Position numbers and translations under genes: made by a program. DNA of 64,000 nucleotides from an alpha proteobacterium AAP38 (GTDB lineage Bacteria; Pseudomonadota; Alphaproteobacteria; Azospirillales; Azospirillaceae): assembly GCA_001296005.1 (NCBI GenBank), contig LJHR01000015.1:1-64000 (forward strand). Direction: 5' to 3'. Shown piece by piece: positions 9,654 through 19,423 of the stretch. Each line of letters begins with the position of its first letter. The first letter of the stretch is position 1. The notes beneath the pieces were generated by a model. That model saw only the letters and a list, made by a program, of their open reading frames with translations. It was not told where the DNA came from and searched no databases.

Positions 9654-11435
9654 ATGCATCAAGGGACAAAGCGTGGGCTGGCCACGCTGCTTCTGGGGGC
9701 GCTGTGTGTCATGCCGATCATCACGGACACCGCCGTCGCTGCCGATTATGTAGACGGCGCGCAGGCCGGTCGCGGTGACCGTCTGGTCGGTGCCAATTTC
9801 GCGGGCCGGTCGGAGATCATCGCTAAGAATGGTGCTGCCGCAACGTCGCAGCCGCTGGCGACCCAGGTCGCCATCTCCATCCTGCAACAGGGCGGCAGTG
9901 CCGTTGACGCCGCCATCGCCGCCAACGCCACCTTAGGTCTGGTGGAACCGACGGGCAGTGGCATGGGCGGCGACCTGTTCGCCCTGATCTGGGACCCCAA
10001 AGCACAGAAGGTCGTGGGCCTGAACGCGTCGGGCCGCGCGCCCAAGGGGCAGACGCTGGACGATCTGGTCAAGCGGCTGGGTCCGGGCAAGATGATCCCC
10101 TCCCATGGCTCCCTGTCGGTGACCGTCCCCGGTGCCGTCGCCGGCTGGGTGGAACTGCACAAGAAATACGGCAAGCTGCCGCTGGACAAGGTACTGGCCC
10201 CGGCTATTGCCTATGCCAATGACGGTTTCCCCCTATCGCCCTTCATCGCCAAGGGCTGGGCCGCCAATTTCCGCCGCTTCGAGCAGATGGGAAGCGTGAT
10301 TGAGGAACTGGACAATGCCAAGAAGACCTTCCTGATCGACGGCAAGGCCCCGGTGGCCGGTCAGATCTTCCACAATCCCGACCTCGCCAAGTCGCTGTCG
10401 CTGGTGGCCAAGGGCGGTCATGACGCCTATTACAAGGGTCCCATCGCCAAGACCATCGACACCTATATGAAGCGGATCGGCGGCCCCCTGCGGTATGAGG
10501 ATTTCGCAGATTTCAAGGCGCAGTGGGTGGAACCCATCTCCACCAATTATCGCGGCTATGATGTCTGGCAGATCCCGCCCAACGGCCAGGGGCTGGCCAC
10601 GCTCCAGATGCTGAACATCCTGGAAGGTTACGATCTGAAGGCCATGGGCCATAACAGCGCCGATTTCATTCATGTCTCGGTGGAAGCCAAGAAGCTGGCC
10701 TTTGCCGACCGCTCGCGCTGGTATGCCGATCAGGAATTCGTGAAGCTGCCCATCAGCACCCTGATCTCCAAGGACTATGCCGCCAAGCGCCGCGCTCAGA
10801 TCGACATGAAGAAGGCCGGCGCGCCCGAAACCGGCATCATGCCGGAAAGCCATGACACGATCTTCCTGTCCACCGCCGACAAGGACGGTCTGATGGTGGC
10901 GCTGATCCAGTCCAACTATCGCGGCATGGGTTCCGGTCTGGTGCCTGACGGTTTGGGCTTCATGCTGCAGGATCGTGGCGAACAATTCGCCCTCGACCCC
11001 AAGCACCCCAACGTCTATGCGCCGGGCAAGCGCCCCTTCCACACCATCATCCCCGGTTTCGTGACCAAGGATAACCAGCCCTTTGCCGCCTATGGCGTGA
11101 TGGGCGGCGGCATGCAGCCGCAGGGCCATACCCAGGTCCTGGTCAACATGATCGATTTCGGCATGAATGTGCAGGAAGCCGGCGACGCCGCGCGTTGGCA
11201 GCATGAAGGCTCGCCTGAACCGACCGGTGAGGCCGGCGAGGGCGTGGGGATCGTCTATGTCGAACAGGGCGTGTCGCCCGCCGTGATCGAGGAGCTGCGC
11301 AAGCGCGGCCACAAGGTGGAGGTGAAGCCCGGCCTGCATTATGGCAGCTATGAAGCCATCGTCCGTGACCATGTGAACGGCGTCTACCGCGCCGGCACCG
11401 AAATGCGCGTCGACGGCCACGCGGCGGGCTATTGA
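9654..11435 (+). CDS. ggt: Gamma-glutamyltransferase (exported)
   Basis: Periplasmic Ntn-hydrolase that cleaves gamma-glutamyl bonds such as glutathione. It is made as a 593-residue precursor. Residues 1-30 are a signal peptide ending AVA-A. The self-cleavage nucleophile is probably Thr402, in SHDTIFLSTADKDG; this order (DT-hydrophobic-D-DG) matches the family branch with GDT rather than the TTH of E. coli. Downstream, SNYRGMGSG and VMGGGMQPQGH match the conserved gamma-glutamyl binding region. ATG 9654 is supported by AGGAAGG at 9636-9642. The gene is followed by a long imperfect inverted repeat (11446-11544). Confidence 0.95.
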   Translation: MHQGTKRGLATLLLGALCVMPIITDTAVAADYVDGAQAGRGDRLVGANFAGRSEIIAKNGAAATSQPLATQVAISILQQGGSAVDAAIAANATLGLVEPTGSGMGGDLFALIWDPKAQKVVGLNASGRAPKGQTLDDLVKRLGPGKMIPSHGSLSVTVPGAVAGWVELHKKYGKLPLDKVLAPAIAYANDGFPLSPFIAKGWAANFRRFEQMGSVIEELDNAKKTFLIDGKAPVAGQIFHNPDLAKSLSLVAKGGHDAYYKGPIAKTIDTYMKRIGGPLRYEDFADFKAQWVEPISTNYRGYDVWQIPPNGQGLATLQMLNILEGYDLKAMGHNSADFIHVSVEAKKLAFADRSRWYADQEFVKLPISTLISKDYAAKRRAQIDMKKAGAPETGIMPESHDTIFLSTADKDGLMVALIQSNYRGMGSGLVPDGLGFMLQDRGEQFALDPKHPNVYAPGKRPFHTIIPGFVTKDNQPFAAYGVMGGGMQPQGHTQVLVNMIDFGMNVQEAGDAARWQHEGSPEPTGEAGEGVGIVYVEQGVSPAVIEELRKRGHKVEVKPGLHYGSYEAIVRDHVNGVYRAGTEMRVDGHAAGY

Positions 11436-11445
11436 CCTGCTGATG

Positions 11446-11544
11446 CCGTAGGTCAGGTCGAGGGGCGCCATGCGCCCCGAGCCCTGACAAATCTCCGCTT
11501 CCGGGAAATGTCAGGGCTCGCCTGCGGCTCGACCTGACCTACGG
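11446..11544. repeat. Long imperfect inverted repeat after ggt
   Basis: CCGTAGGTCAGGTCGAG at the left end is the reverse complement of CTCGACCTGACCTACGG at the right end. Nested inside are GGGGCGC/GCGCCCC and GAGCCCTGACA/TGTCAGGGCTC. The CCGTAGGTC end resembles the intergenic palindromes at 42424-42499 and 50272-50349. It may act as a terminator for ggt, but no clear T-run follows. Confidence 0.8.
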
Positions 11545-11604
11545 CTCTTTCCTCTAGCCCCGACTAACTCTACAAGTTCACATCTTTCCTTTGAGCATGT
11601 GGCC

Positions 11605-12759
11605 ATGACCATCGACCCCGTCGCCCTGACCCAGGACCTGATCCGTTGCCCCAGCGTCACCCCCGCCGATGCCGGCGCGCTGGGTGTGTTGCAGCGGGTG
11701 CTGGAACAGATGGGCTTCACCTGCACGCGGCTGGTGTTTGAAGAGGCGGGAACCGACCCGGTCGATAATCTCTATGCCCGATTGGGGACCGGCAGCCCGA
11801 ATTTCTGCTTCGCCGGGCACACAGACGTGGTGCCAGTAGGTGATGCAGCGGCATGGACCGTTGATCCTTTCGCAGCCGAAATCATCAACAGCAAACTTTA
11901 CGGTCGCGGTACGTCCGATATGAAGGGTGCGATTGCCGCCTTCACCTCGGCGGTAAAATCATTTCTGAACCGGAATGGTGCGCCGGATGGTTCCATCTCC
12001 CTGCTGATCACAGGGGATGAGGAAGGGCCCAGCATCAATGGCACCCGCAAGGTGCTGGACTGGATGCAGGCGAACGGAGAGGTGATCGACGCCTGTCTGG
12101 TGGGCGAACCCACCAACCCGCGCGTCATGGGCGACATGATGAAGATCGGGCGGCGCGGGTCAGTGACGGCCACCTTGACCGCCTATGGTGCGCAGGGCCA
12201 TGTCGCCTATCCGCATCTGGCCGACAATCCCCTGCCGCGCCTGACCAAGGCCCTGTCCATGCTGGCCGACAGCCCGCTGGACGAAGGCACCCCGCATTTC
12301 CAGCCCAGCACGCTGGCCATCACCACCATCGATGTCGGCAACCCGGCCAGCAACGTGATCCCCGCCAAGGGCACGGCCAAGTTCAATATCCGCTTCAACG
12401 ACCTGCACACGCCCAAAAGCCTGGAAGCCCATATCCGTGACGTGCTGGAGGAAGTGGGCGGCACCTGGGACCTGAAGATGGCAGTATCGGGAGAGGCGTT
12501 CCTGACCCCGCCCGGCGCCCTGGTCGCGACCGTCGCCGGGGCCGTGACCGCCGTGACGGGCAAGACGCCGGAACTGTCCACCTCGGGCGGCACGTCCGAC
12601 GCGCGATTCATCAAGAATTTTTGCCCCGTGGTGGAATTCGGGCTGGTCGGTCAGACCATGCACAAGGTCGATGAACATGTGGATGTCGCCGATATCCGCA
12701 CGCTGGCAGCCATCTATGACCGTGTCCTGGCCGATTTCTTCGGCAAGGCGGCGGCATGA
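11605..12759 (+). CDS. dapE: Succinyl-diaminopimelate desuccinylase
   Basis: Di-zinc M20 amidohydrolase that removes succinate from N-succinyl-LL-diaminopimelate in the lysine and meso-DAP branch, which supplies peptidoglycan. The protein (384 residues from ATG 11605; GTG 11599 is two codons upstream) shows the zinc ligands in [19 protein letters not shown] and DEEGP, and the C-terminal ligand His in [11 protein letters not shown]. Its stop overlaps the start of the next gene by four bases (ATGA), so the two are translationally coupled. Confidence 0.97.
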   Translation: MTIDPVALTQDLIRCPSVTPADAGALGVLQRVLEQMGFTCTRLVFEEAGTDPVDNLYARLGTGSPNFCFAGHTDVVPVGDAAAWTVDPFAAEIINSKLYGRGTSDMKGAIAAFTSAVKSFLNRNGAPDGSISLLITGDEEGPSINGTRKVLDWMQANGEVIDACLVGEPTNPRVMGDMMKIGRRGSVTATLTAYGAQGHVAYPHLADNPLPRLTKALSMLADSPLDEGTPHFQPSTLAITTIDVGNPASNVIPAKGTAKFNIRFNDLHTPKSLEAHIRDVLEEVGGTWDLKMAVSGEAFLTPPGALVATVAGAVTAVTGKTPELSTSGGTSDARFIKNFCPVVEFGLVGQTMHKVDEHVDVADIRTLAAIYDRVLADFFGKAAA

Positions 12760-13304
12760 TCCCCCTGGTCGGGGCCATCCGGCTGGCCGCTCTCGATGGG
12801 CGCGGCATCAGCTTTTTCGATCCGTCACCGGCGGCGGCCTGGCGCAATCTGGTGCTGCTGGTGCCGCTGCTGCTGGCCCAGGCCGTGTCCGACCTGATGG
12901 CCCTGCCCGACGGGGTGGAGGTCACGACATATCTGCTGCTGTCGGCCTCGGTGTCGGCGGTGCAGATGACGGGCTATATGCTGGCCGTGTCGCAGATCCT
13001 GGCTGGCACGGGGCGCGGTGACCGCTTCCCCCTGTTCGTCTCCACCTACCTTTGGTGCAGCATCGTCAGCACGGCGGCTGGTCTGCTGGCCCTGGCCGTG
13101 GCCCTGGAATCCACCCTGCCTGTCGCCAATGGCATCGGCATTGGTCTGGTCCTGTGGAGCCTGGCCTATAGCTGGTTCAGCGTTCGGGCCGCCGTCGGCT
13201 GCCCCGGTGCCGTCGCCGCCGGTCTGGTCGTGCTGGAAATCCTGACGGTGCTGGCCACCAACAGCCTGCCGCTGCAACTGGCGCAGGCCGCGGCGAAGGG
13301 TTGA
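12756..13304 (+). CDS. Hypothetical integral membrane protein coupled to dapE
   Basis: Small protein of 182 residues with about five predicted transmembrane segments (roughly 29-47, 58-80, 92-115, 122-142 and 148-170). I recognise no family motif. The start overlaps the dapE stop by four bases, so it is almost certainly translated from the same mRNA. The hydrophobic pattern and its Ala/Leu/Val-rich helices resemble small Yip1-like or unknown inner-membrane proteins, but this is only a shape resemblance. No function can be given. Confidence 0.8.
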   Translation: MIPLVGAIRLAALDGRGISFFDPSPAAAWRNLVLLVPLLLAQAVSDLMALPDGVEVTTYLLLSASVSAVQMTGYMLAVSQILAGTGRGDRFPLFVSTYLWCSIVSTAAGLLALAVALESTLPVANGIGIGLVLWSLAYSWFSVRAAVGCPGAVAAGLVVLEILTVLATNSLPLQLAQAAAKG

Positions 13305-13441
13305 GCCGTCACGCAAGGCTGCCCGCCCGCCCGTGCGGGGTGTTTGCATTTGCGTGAAACCGGTCCCTGGGCTAAGACCGGTTACCGGTGTTGGGGTTCC
13401 TCCCTTCGCTTGACGGCACTCACCATCGGTAAGCTCAAGAC

Positions 13442-14605
13442 ATGACCGATACGCCCACCAAGGCCCTGGCGGCCAAGGCGCTGTTGCCCACCGGACTGCG
13501 TGACCTGCTGCCCCCGGATGCGGAGCATGAGGCGCAGGTGACAGGCCGTCTGCTGAAGGAATTCCATCGCCACGGCTATGAGCGGGTGAAACCGCCGCTG
13601 GTGGAATTCGAGGAGGGGCTGCTGTCCGGCTCCGCCGCCAGCCTTGCCAACCAGACCTTCCGCATCATGGACCCCGTGTCGCAGCGGATGATGGGTGTGC
13701 GTTCCGACATGACGCCGCAGGTCGCCCGCATCGCGACCACCCGCCTGCGCAAGGCGCCGCGTCCGCTGCGCCTATCCTATGCGGGCCAGGTATTGCGCGT
13801 GAAGGGCAGCAGCCTGCGCCAGGAACGGCAGTTCGGGCAGGTCGGTGTGGAACTGATCGGCCCCGACCGGGCCGAGGCGGATGCAGAGATCATCCTGCTG
13901 GCCGCCAGCGCCCTGTCATCGGTGGGGGTCAAGGGCATTTCCATCGACCTGACGGTACCGACGCTGGTGCCCGCCGTGGCCCGCGCCCTGTCCCTGTCCG
14001 ATGATGATTATGCCCGCCTGCGTGCAGCATTGGATCACCGCGATGCCGCCGCCGTGGCCGATGCCGCCGGCCCGCATGCCCCCCTTTTCCTGTCTATCCT
14101 GAATGCCAGCGGCCCGGCCCCGGCGGCGGTGGAACGGCTGTCCGCCGTGGACCTGCCCGATGTGGCCAAGGCCGCGCGTCAGGAACTGGCCGATGTCGTG
14201 CGCCTGATCGCGGCGGCGGCACCGGGCCTGTCCGTCACCATCGATCCCGTGGAAATGCGCGGTTTCGAATATCAGACGGGCGTCAGCTTCACGATTTTCG
14301 CACGCGGTGTGCGGGGCGAGCTGGGTCGCGGTGGCCGCTATCGCACCGGCGGGGCCGACCCGGTGGGCGAACCCGCCACGGGCTTCACGCTCTATACCGA
14401 CACTGTCCTGCGCGCCCTGCCTGGCCCTTCGCCAGTCAAACGGGTTCTGCTGCCGCTGGGTACCGATTATGCCGAGGCGCAGGCCCTGCGCGCCCAGGGC
14501 TGGCACACGGTTGCCGGCATGGAAGCGATCACTGATCTGGTCGCGGAGGCCAAGCGCCTGTCCTGTTCACATCTTCTGACGGCGGACGGGCCCACGCCCG
14601 TCTGA
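13442..14605 (+). CDS. hisZ: ATP phosphoribosyltransferase regulatory subunit HisZ
   Basis: Catalytically silent homologue of histidyl-tRNA synthetase that, with short-form HisG, makes the first enzyme of histidine biosynthesis and carries its feedback control. The protein of 387 residues has class II synthetase motifs: [14 protein letters not shown] at the start, DMTPQVARI (motif 2 region) near residue 90, and [10 protein letters not shown] near 300. It lacks the C-terminal anticodon-binding domain of true HisRS, which is typical of HisZ. It is followed 79 bases later by purA on the same strand, a common pairing in alphaproteobacteria. hisG is not in the window. Confidence 0.93.
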   Translation: MTDTPTKALAAKALLPTGLRDLLPPDAEHEAQVTGRLLKEFHRHGYERVKPPLVEFEEGLLSGSAASLANQTFRIMDPVSQRMMGVRSDMTPQVARIATTRLRKAPRPLRLSYAGQVLRVKGSSLRQERQFGQVGVELIGPDRAEADAEIILLAASALSSVGVKGISIDLTVPTLVPAVARALSLSDDDYARLRAALDHRDAAAVADAAGPHAPLFLSILNASGPAPAAVERLSAVDLPDVAKAARQELADVVRLIAAAAPGLSVTIDPVEMRGFEYQTGVSFTIFARGVRGELGRGGRYRTGGADPVGEPATGFTLYTDTVLRALPGPSPVKRVLLPLGTDYAEAQALRAQGWHTVAGMEAITDLVAEAKRLSCSHLLTADGPTPV

Positions 14606-14684
14606 CCATCCTGACCGAAACCAACCAAGGGTAAGGGCCCAACCGGGCCACGGACCCGGACGTCTCACGCAAGCGAGGAATATC

Positions 14685-15977
14685 ATGGCCAATGTGGCGG
14701 TCGTCGGGTCCCAATGGGGCGACGAAGGCAAGGGCAAGATCGTCGACTGGCTGTCCAGCCGGGCCGATGTCGTGGTCCGCTTCCAGGGCGGTCACAATGC
14801 CGGCCATACGCTGGTGATCAACGGCGTGGTCTATAAGCTGTCGCTGCTGCCCAGCGGCGTGGTCCGCCCCGGCAAGCTGTCGGTGATCGGCAATGGCGTC
14901 GTCGTCGATCCCTGGGCCCTGCTGAAGGAAATTGCCGCCATTCAGGAAAAGGGCGTGACGATCACGCCCGAAACCCTGCTGGTGGCCGAAAACTGCGCCC
15001 TGATCCTGCCGCTGCACAGCGCCGTGGACAAGGCGCGTGAGGAAGCGCGCGGCGTCAACAAGATCGGCACCACGGGCCGTGGCATTGGCCCGGCTTACGA
15101 GGACAAGGTCGCCCGCCGCGCGATCCGCGTCTGCGATCTGGCCGACGAGGCGGTGCTGGAGCACAAGGTCGAACAGCTGCTGTTCCACCACAATGCCCTG
15201 CTGCGCGGCCTGGGCGCCGAGGAGCTGAGCAAGGATGAGGTCCTGGCCCAGCTGCGCGAGGTGGCGCCCAAGCTGCTGCCCTATAGCGCCGTGGTCTGGA
15301 AGCGTCTGGACGAGGCCCGCCGCCAGGGCAAGCGCATCCTGTTCGAAGGGGCCCAGGGCGCCATGCTGGACGTGGATCACGGCACCTACCCGTTCGTCAC
15401 CTCCTCCAACACGGTGGCCGGCAATGCCGCCGCCGGGTCGGGCATGGGTCCGGGCACGGTCGGTTATGTGCTGGGCATCACCAAGGCCTATACGACGCGC
15501 GTCGGTTCCGGCCCCTTCCCCACCGAACTGCATGACGAGATCGGGGACAAGATCGGCCAGCGCGGGCATGAGTTTGGCACCGTCACGGGCCGCAAGCGCC
15601 GCTGCGGCTGGTTCGACGCCGTCATGGTCCGCCAGGCCATCAAGACCGGCGGCATCACCGGTATCGCGCTGACCAAGCTGGACGTGCTGGACGGGTTTGA
15701 CGAGCTGAAGGTCTGCACGGGTTACAAGCTGAATGGCGAGGTGATCCAGCACCTGCCCGCCGGCCAGACGGCCCAGGCGCAGGTGGAACCGATCTATGAA
15801 GTGTTCGAAGGCTGGAGCGAAAGCACCCAGGGTGCCCGCTCCTGGGCCCAGCTTCCCGCCGCCGCCATCAAATATGTACGCCGCATCGAGGAACTGATCG
15901 AGGCCCCGGTGACCTTGCTCTCCACCAGCCCCGAACGCGACGACACCATCCTGATGCGCGATCCGTTTGAGGATTGA
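14685..15977 (+). CDS. purA: Adenylosuccinate synthase
   Basis: Cytoplasmic GTP-dependent enzyme joining IMP and aspartate to adenylosuccinate, the first committed step to AMP. The protein has the standard 430 residues. It has the N-terminal P-loop [10 protein letters not shown] (residues 12-21), the catalytic Asp13/His41 region [10 protein letters not shown], the switch segment [13 protein letters not shown] and the base-specific TKLDVLDG near residue 330. A ribosome-binding AGCGAGGAA lies just before the ATG. It probably shares a transcript with hisZ upstream. Confidence 0.98.
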   Translation: MANVAVVGSQWGDEGKGKIVDWLSSRADVVVRFQGGHNAGHTLVINGVVYKLSLLPSGVVRPGKLSVIGNGVVVDPWALLKEIAAIQEKGVTITPETLLVAENCALILPLHSAVDKAREEARGVNKIGTTGRGIGPAYEDKVARRAIRVCDLADEAVLEHKVEQLLFHHNALLRGLGAEELSKDEVLAQLREVAPKLLPYSAVVWKRLDEARRQGKRILFEGAQGAMLDVDHGTYPFVTSSNTVAGNAAAGSGMGPGTVGYVLGITKAYTTRVGSGPFPTELHDEIGDKIGQRGHEFGTVTGRKRRCGWFDAVMVRQAIKTGGITGIALTKLDVLDGFDELKVCTGYKLNGEVIQHLPAGQTAQAQVEPIYEVFEGWSESTQGARSWAQLPAAAIKYVRRIEELIEAPVTLLSTSPERDDTILMRDPFED

Positions 15978-15998
15978 GGGGGAAGGTCGGTCACTCCC

Positions 15999-16030
15999 CC
16001 CGTCATCCCGGCTTTCGCCGGGATGACGGG
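15999..16030. repeat. Short dispersed palindrome (CCCGTCATCCCGG type)
   Basis: CCCGTCATCCCGG and CCGGGATGACGGG form a perfect 13-bp inverted repeat around CTTTCG. Palindromes of this kind are widespread between genes in alphaproteobacteria. Only one copy is in this window. Confidence 0.8.
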
Positions 16031-16095
16031 ATAGAACATTTGGCCTGCCCACAGACTCGCCGGGTGCCTATGTGGAGTCCGCTTACCTAGGCTTC

Positions 16096-16124
16096 TTGCC
16101 AAGTCTCGGCACCTCCTCTATACA
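16096..16124 (+). promoter_or_regulatory. Predicted promoter of rpmI-rplT
   Basis: TTGCCA (16096-16101) and TATACA (16119-16124) are separated by 17 bases. The expected transcription start, near 16131, falls just before the leader hairpin at 16138-16181. Confidence 0.65.
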
Positions 16125-16137
16125 CACCCGCTCCATC

Positions 16138-16181
16138 GGACGGTGCGGCCGGGCGAGAAGCCCGGGGCATGCCCACCGTCC
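16138..16181 (+). promoter_or_regulatory. Nested hairpin leader before rpmI (possible ribosomal-protein autoregulatory site)
   Basis: GGACGGTG (16138-16145) pairs with CACCGTCC (16174-16181), and inside it CCGGGC pairs with GCCCGG around a GAGAA loop. The structure would occupy most of the short 5' leader and ends about ten bases before the GAAGAAGG ribosome-binding site. L20 represses this operon through leader RNA in other bacteria; whether this structure does so is inference. Confidence 0.5.
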
Positions 16182-16202
16182 ACATGTGAAGAAGGACCGA
16201 AA

Positions 16203-16403
16203 ATGCCCAAGTTGAAGAACCATTCGGGCGCCAAGAAGCGGTTTAAGTTCACCGCTTCGGGCAAGGTGAAGGCCCAGGCCGCCGGCAAGCGCCACGGCAT
16301 GAGCAAGCGCCCCCTGAAGATGAAGCGTAACGCGCGTGGTACGTTCGTTATGTTCAAGGCCGACGGCGAGAAGATCGCTGAGAATTTCCTGCGGGTTAAG
16401 TGA
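16203..16403 (+). CDS. rpmI: 50S ribosomal protein L35
   Basis: Small basic ribosomal protein of 66 residues. It starts [15 protein letters not shown], the normal L35 N-terminus, and keeps the family's lysine- and arginine-rich composition throughout. ATG 16203 is chosen because the frame upstream (from 16143) only reads through the leader hairpin. GAAGAAGG lies just ahead. It is followed by rplT after 12 bases in the usual order. The translation-factor gene infC, which precedes rpmI in many bacteria, is absent here. Confidence 0.97.
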   Translation: MPKLKNHSGAKKRFKFTASGKVKAQAAGKRHGMSKRPLKMKRNARGTFVMFKADGEKIAENFLRVK

Positions 16404-16415
16404 GAGGACTGACCT

Positions 16416-16778
16416 ATGGCACGCGTTAAGCGGGGCGTCACCACTCACGCCCGTCACAAGAAGATCCTGAAGCTCGCCAAGGGCTATCGTGGTCGCGGTT
16501 CCAAGTGCTATCGCGTTGCGATTGAAAAGGTCGAAAAGGCGCTTCGTTACGCCTATCGCGACCGTCGCAACAAGAAGCGCGATTTCCGCGGCCTGTGGAT
16601 TCAGCGTATCAACGCCGGTGCGCGTCTGCACGGGCTGAAGTACAGCACCCTGATCCACGGCCTGAAGCGCGCTGGCATCGAACTGGACCGTAAGGTCCTG
16701 TCCGACATCGCCGCCCGCGAGCCGGAGAGCTTTAAGAGCCTGTGCGCACAGGCTGAGGCTGCTCTCAAGGCCGCCTGA
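16416..16778 (+). CDS. rplT: 50S ribosomal protein L20
   Basis: 23S rRNA-binding protein needed early in large-subunit assembly, and in several bacteria the repressor of its own operon. The 120 residues start with the canonical [19 protein letters not shown] and contain KGYRGR and [12 protein letters not shown], which are near-invariant in L20. A 12-base gap separates it from rpmI, so the two are cotranscribed. It is followed by a strong intrinsic terminator, which separates it from the pheS region. Confidence 0.98.
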   Translation: MARVKRGVTTHARHKKILKLAKGYRGRGSKCYRVAIEKVEKALRYAYRDRRNKKRDFRGLWIQRINAGARLHGLKYSTLIHGLKRAGIELDRKVLSDIAAREPESFKSLCAQAEAALKAA

Positions 16779-16813
16779 TTTCCGGTAACGGATCTCAGAA
16801 CGGTTGCAAGTTG

Positions 16814-16852
16814 AAAGGGGGAGCAGGCCCGGCGGGCCCGCTCCCCCTTTTG
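16814..16852 (+). terminator. Rho-independent terminator after rplT
   Basis: AAAGGGGGAGC pairs with GCTCCCCCTTT, with an inner GGCCC/GGGCC stem, followed by TTTTGC. Confidence 0.9.
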
Positions 16853-16919
16853 CTTGTGCGCGACAGGCAAACGGTTTTTTGTGCTAGTCTGATCCGGTCA
16901 TGCGTGACGGGAGGTTTCC

Positions 16920-17168
16920 ATGGGCTCATTGATGATCCGCAACCTTGATGACAGCTTGATCAAGGGGCTGGAGGATCAGGCGCTGCGGTCGGGTCGGACC
17001 TTGGACCAGGAGGTGGCGCTGATCCTTAAGGATGGCGTAAGGCCCCCCCCTGTTGACCGTGCCGAGCTGTTTGCGCGCATGGATGCTTTCCGGGCATTGA
17101 CGGCTGGCAGGTGTACTGTCCCGTCGGAGGTCTTGCTGCGCGAAGATCGCGACCGCGACGACAGATGA
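16920..17168 (+). CDS. FitA-like ribbon-helix-helix antitoxin
   Basis: Probable antitoxin and operon repressor for the PIN toxin that follows. The 82-residue protein begins with MGSLMIRNLDDSLIKGLEDQ, the beta-strand and first helix of FitA/VapB-type Arc-like DNA-binding domains. Its second half (LFARMDAFRA onward) is the usual flexible toxin-binding tail. GGGAGG lies seven bases before the ATG. The stop overlaps the toxin start (ATGA), so the two are translationally coupled. The pair is inserted between rplT and pheS, which are neighbours in many bacteria. Confidence 0.85.
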   Translation: MGSLMIRNLDDSLIKGLEDQALRSGRTLDQEVALILKDGVRPPPVDRAELFARMDAFRALTAGRCTVPSEVLLREDRDRDDR

Positions 17169-17617
17169 GCTATGTAGTGGACGCCAGCGTCGTGATCAAA
17201 CTGGTGATCGACGAACCCGGATCGGAACAGGTTTTACCCCTGCGTGAGCATGATCTTTTTGCACCCGATCTGATGTTTGCGGAGATTACCAATATCCTTT
17301 GGAAAAAGGTGCGGCGGGGCGATTTGACCGCCGAGATGCTGGCGATGGCGGCGGACCTGTTCCAGCAGGCACCGATCAAGTCGATCCCTTGTCAGAGCTT
17401 GGCTGATGATGCGCTTGATCTGGCATTGAGGCTGGATCACCCCGCCTACGATATGTTCTATGTCGCGCTGGCTCGGCTTTTAGACCTGCCCTTGATCACA
17501 GCCGACTTGAAACTGGTGCAGCGATTGCGGTCCGGCACAGGGGATCGAAATCCCGCGTGCCGCGTCATTGCTCTTACCGAATTCCAACCGGGCGCTTCCG
17601 CCCCCTCCCTTTCCTGA
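17165..17617 (+). CDS. vapC: PIN-domain ribonuclease toxin (VapC/FitB family)
   Basis: Predicted Mg2+-dependent RNase toxin of a type II toxin-antitoxin pair. The protein of 150 residues carries the four acidic PIN residues where expected: Asp6 (VVDASVVIK), Glu40 (LMFAEITN), Asp96 (HPAYDMFYVALA) and Asp114 (LITADLKL). The ATG at 17165 is chosen over the upstream in-frame start (17111), because it overlaps the antitoxin stop and begins directly at the first beta-strand. The active site looks complete. The RNA target is unknown. The gene ends 12 bases before pheS. Confidence 0.9.
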   Translation: MSYVVDASVVIKLVIDEPGSEQVLPLREHDLFAPDLMFAEITNILWKKVRRGDLTAEMLAMAADLFQQAPIKSIPCQSLADDALDLALRLDHPAYDMFYVALARLLDLPLITADLKLVQRLRSGTGDRNPACRVIALTEFQPGASAPSLS

Positions 17618-17629
17618 TCCGGACCCATC

Positions 17630-18706
17630 ATGGACACGCTCGATACGCTCAAGGCCGAAACCCTGGCCACCATCGCCTCTGCCAATGACAGCGCCGCCCT
17701 GGAAGAGGTGCGGGTTGCCGTGTTGGGCAAGAAGGGCTCCATCACCTCTCTGATGGGCGACATGCGGTCCCTGACCCCGGAGGAGCGCAAGGCAAGGGGT
17801 GCGGCGCTGAACGCCGTCAAGACCGCCGTGGAGGCCGCGATCGAGGGCCGCCGGGGCGAGCTGAAAGGTATCGAGCTGGAGCGCCGTCTGGCGTCGGAAC
17901 GGATCGACGTCACCCTGGCCCCCCGCCCCGAAACCCAGGGCCGCATCCACCCGATCAGCCAGACGGTGGATGAGATGGTCGCCATCTTCGCCGCCATGGG
18001 CTTCACCGTCGCCGAAGGTCCGGATATCGAGACGGACTTTAACAATTTCACGGCGCTCAACATCCCGCCGGAGCATCCGGCCCGTCAGATGCACGACACC
18101 TTCTATCTGCCGCCCTCGGCAGAGGGTGCGGCCCGCGTGCTGCGCACCCATACCAGCCCGGTGCAGATCCGCACCATGCTGAAGAACAAGCCGCCCATCC
18201 GCATCATCGCGCCGGGCCGCACCTATCGCTCCGACTATGACCAGACGCACACGCCCGTCTTCCACCAGATTGAAGGTCTGGTGATCGGCGAGGATATCCA
18301 TATGGGCCATCTGAAGGGCTGCATCCTGGAATTTTGCCGCGCCTTCTTCCAAATCGACGATCTGCCCATCCGCTTCCGCCCCAGCTTCTTCCCCTTCACC
18401 GAACCCTCGGCAGAGGTGGATATCGGCTGCTCGCGCAAGGGCGGGGAGCTGAAGCTGGGCAACCATGGCGACTGGCTGGAAATCATGGGGTCGGGCATGG
18501 TGCATCCCAAGGTGCTGGAGAATTGCGGCATCGACAGCACCAAGTACCAGGGCTTCGCCTTCGGCATGGGGATCGAGCGCGTGGCGATGCTGAAATACGG
18601 CATCCCCGACCTGCGCTCCTTCTTTGACGCCGACCTGCGCTGGCTGCGCCATTACGGCTTCGTACCGCTGGATCAGCCGAACCTGGCGCAGGGCCTTTCC
18701 CGCTGA
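17630..18706 (+). CDS. pheS: Phenylalanine--tRNA ligase subunit alpha
   Basis: Catalytic alpha subunit of the (alpha-beta)2 enzyme that charges tRNA-Phe. At 358 residues it has normal length: an N-terminal coiled-coil arm (1-85) that contacts tRNA, then a class II catalytic domain. This contains motif 2 ([19 protein letters not shown] near residue 200) and motif 3 ([17 protein letters not shown] near 310). The ATG is clear. Its partner pheT is on the same strand but lies 1.9 kb further on, with three unrelated genes in between. Confidence 0.98.
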   Translation: MDTLDTLKAETLATIASANDSAALEEVRVAVLGKKGSITSLMGDMRSLTPEERKARGAALNAVKTAVEAAIEGRRGELKGIELERRLASERIDVTLAPRPETQGRIHPISQTVDEMVAIFAAMGFTVAEGPDIETDFNNFTALNIPPEHPARQMHDTFYLPPSAEGAARVLRTHTSPVQIRTMLKNKPPIRIIAPGRTYRSDYDQTHTPVFHQIEGLVIGEDIHMGHLKGCILEFCRAFFQIDDLPIRFRPSFFPFTEPSAEVDIGCSRKGGELKLGNHGDWLEIMGSGMVHPKVLENCGIDSTKYQGFAFGMGIERVAMLKYGIPDLRSFFDADLRWLRHYGFVPLDQPNLAQGLSR

Positions 18707-18707
18707 T

Positions 18708-18956
18708 ATGCCGCTGATCGCGGAGTTCGACGGGATCAAGGTTCTGATGTATTATCGGGACCATGATCCTCCCCATTTCCATGTGGAGTATGGGGAGGAG
18801 GAGGCATTGCTGCGAATCGCGGATATGCAGGTTATTGCCGGGCAATTGCCGGCCCGCGTGTTGCGCCAGGTGGTCGGCTGGGCGCAGCCGCGACAGGCGG
18901 CCCTGGCACTGAACTGGGTGAAGTGCCGCAGCCATGCCGTTCCTGACCGCTTGTGA
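18708..18956 (+). CDS. DUF4160 domain-containing protein
   Basis: Small protein of 82 residues that fits DUF4160. The signature is VLMYYRDHDPPHFHVEYGEEEALLRI-like: the DHDPPHFHV segment (residues about 18-26) is nearly invariant. The gene starts one base after the pheS stop, so it is likely translated by reinitiation. DUF4160 genes commonly sit directly before a DUF2442 gene, as here, and the pair is often seen near mobile or toxin-antitoxin loci. Its biochemical role is unknown. Its insertion between pheS and pheT is unusual. Confidence 0.8.
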   Translation: MPLIAEFDGIKVLMYYRDHDPPHFHVEYGEEEALLRIADMQVIAGQLPARVLRQVVGWAQPRQAALALNWVKCRSHAVPDRL

Positions 18957-18966
18957 GGCTTGTCCC

Positions 18967-19260
18967 ATGCCTGGATTGCTGCGGAATCGGATTGTTGATG
19001 TACGGGTTGCCAGCGGCACGTCTTGCCTGACCCTGACCTGGGAAAATGGACAGACCACCCGCTTCGACATGGCTCCGGTCATCGCGCAGGGCGGCGTGTT
19101 TGCGGCGCTGGCCGATCCCGAGGCATTGGCGGGCGTGAGCGTCGGACCGCGCGGTCGATCCCTGGTCTGGCCCGGCGACGTCGACATGGACGCCGATGCC
19201 CTGTGGTTCGATGCCTTCCCCGCCGACAATCCTTTCAACCAGCCGGTGGCGGCGGAGTGA
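18967..19260 (+). CDS. DUF2442 domain-containing protein
   Basis: 97-residue protein of the DUF2442 type. This fold has a short beta-rich N-terminus binding a substrate or partner, with the run from NRIVDVRVASGTSCLTLTW to SLVWPGDVDMDADALW as the conserved end (the W-x-x-G-D-x-D-x-x-x-D-x-L pattern). ATG 18967 is chosen over 18934 because similarity begins at MPGLLRNRIVDV and the gene then lies ten bases after the DUF4160 stop. It is the usual partner of DUF4160. A toxin-antitoxin role has been suggested for such pairs by context only. Confidence 0.8.
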   Translation: MPGLLRNRIVDVRVASGTSCLTLTWENGQTTRFDMAPVIAQGGVFAALADPEALAGVSVGPRGRSLVWPGDVDMDADALWFDAFPADNPFNQPVAAE

Positions 19261-19423
19261 CATAAAGGAAACCATCACCGACGCCAGAAAATAAGTGGCG
19301 GACCTTGCCAGGAAGGTCCGCGCGCTTCATTGTGCCGCCGGCCACCGGTTTGCGGGGGGGCGTGGCCTTGCCAATCCATGCGCCATCCTCCACCTGCCGG
19401 GGCCGGTGTAGCGGGAGCAAGCG

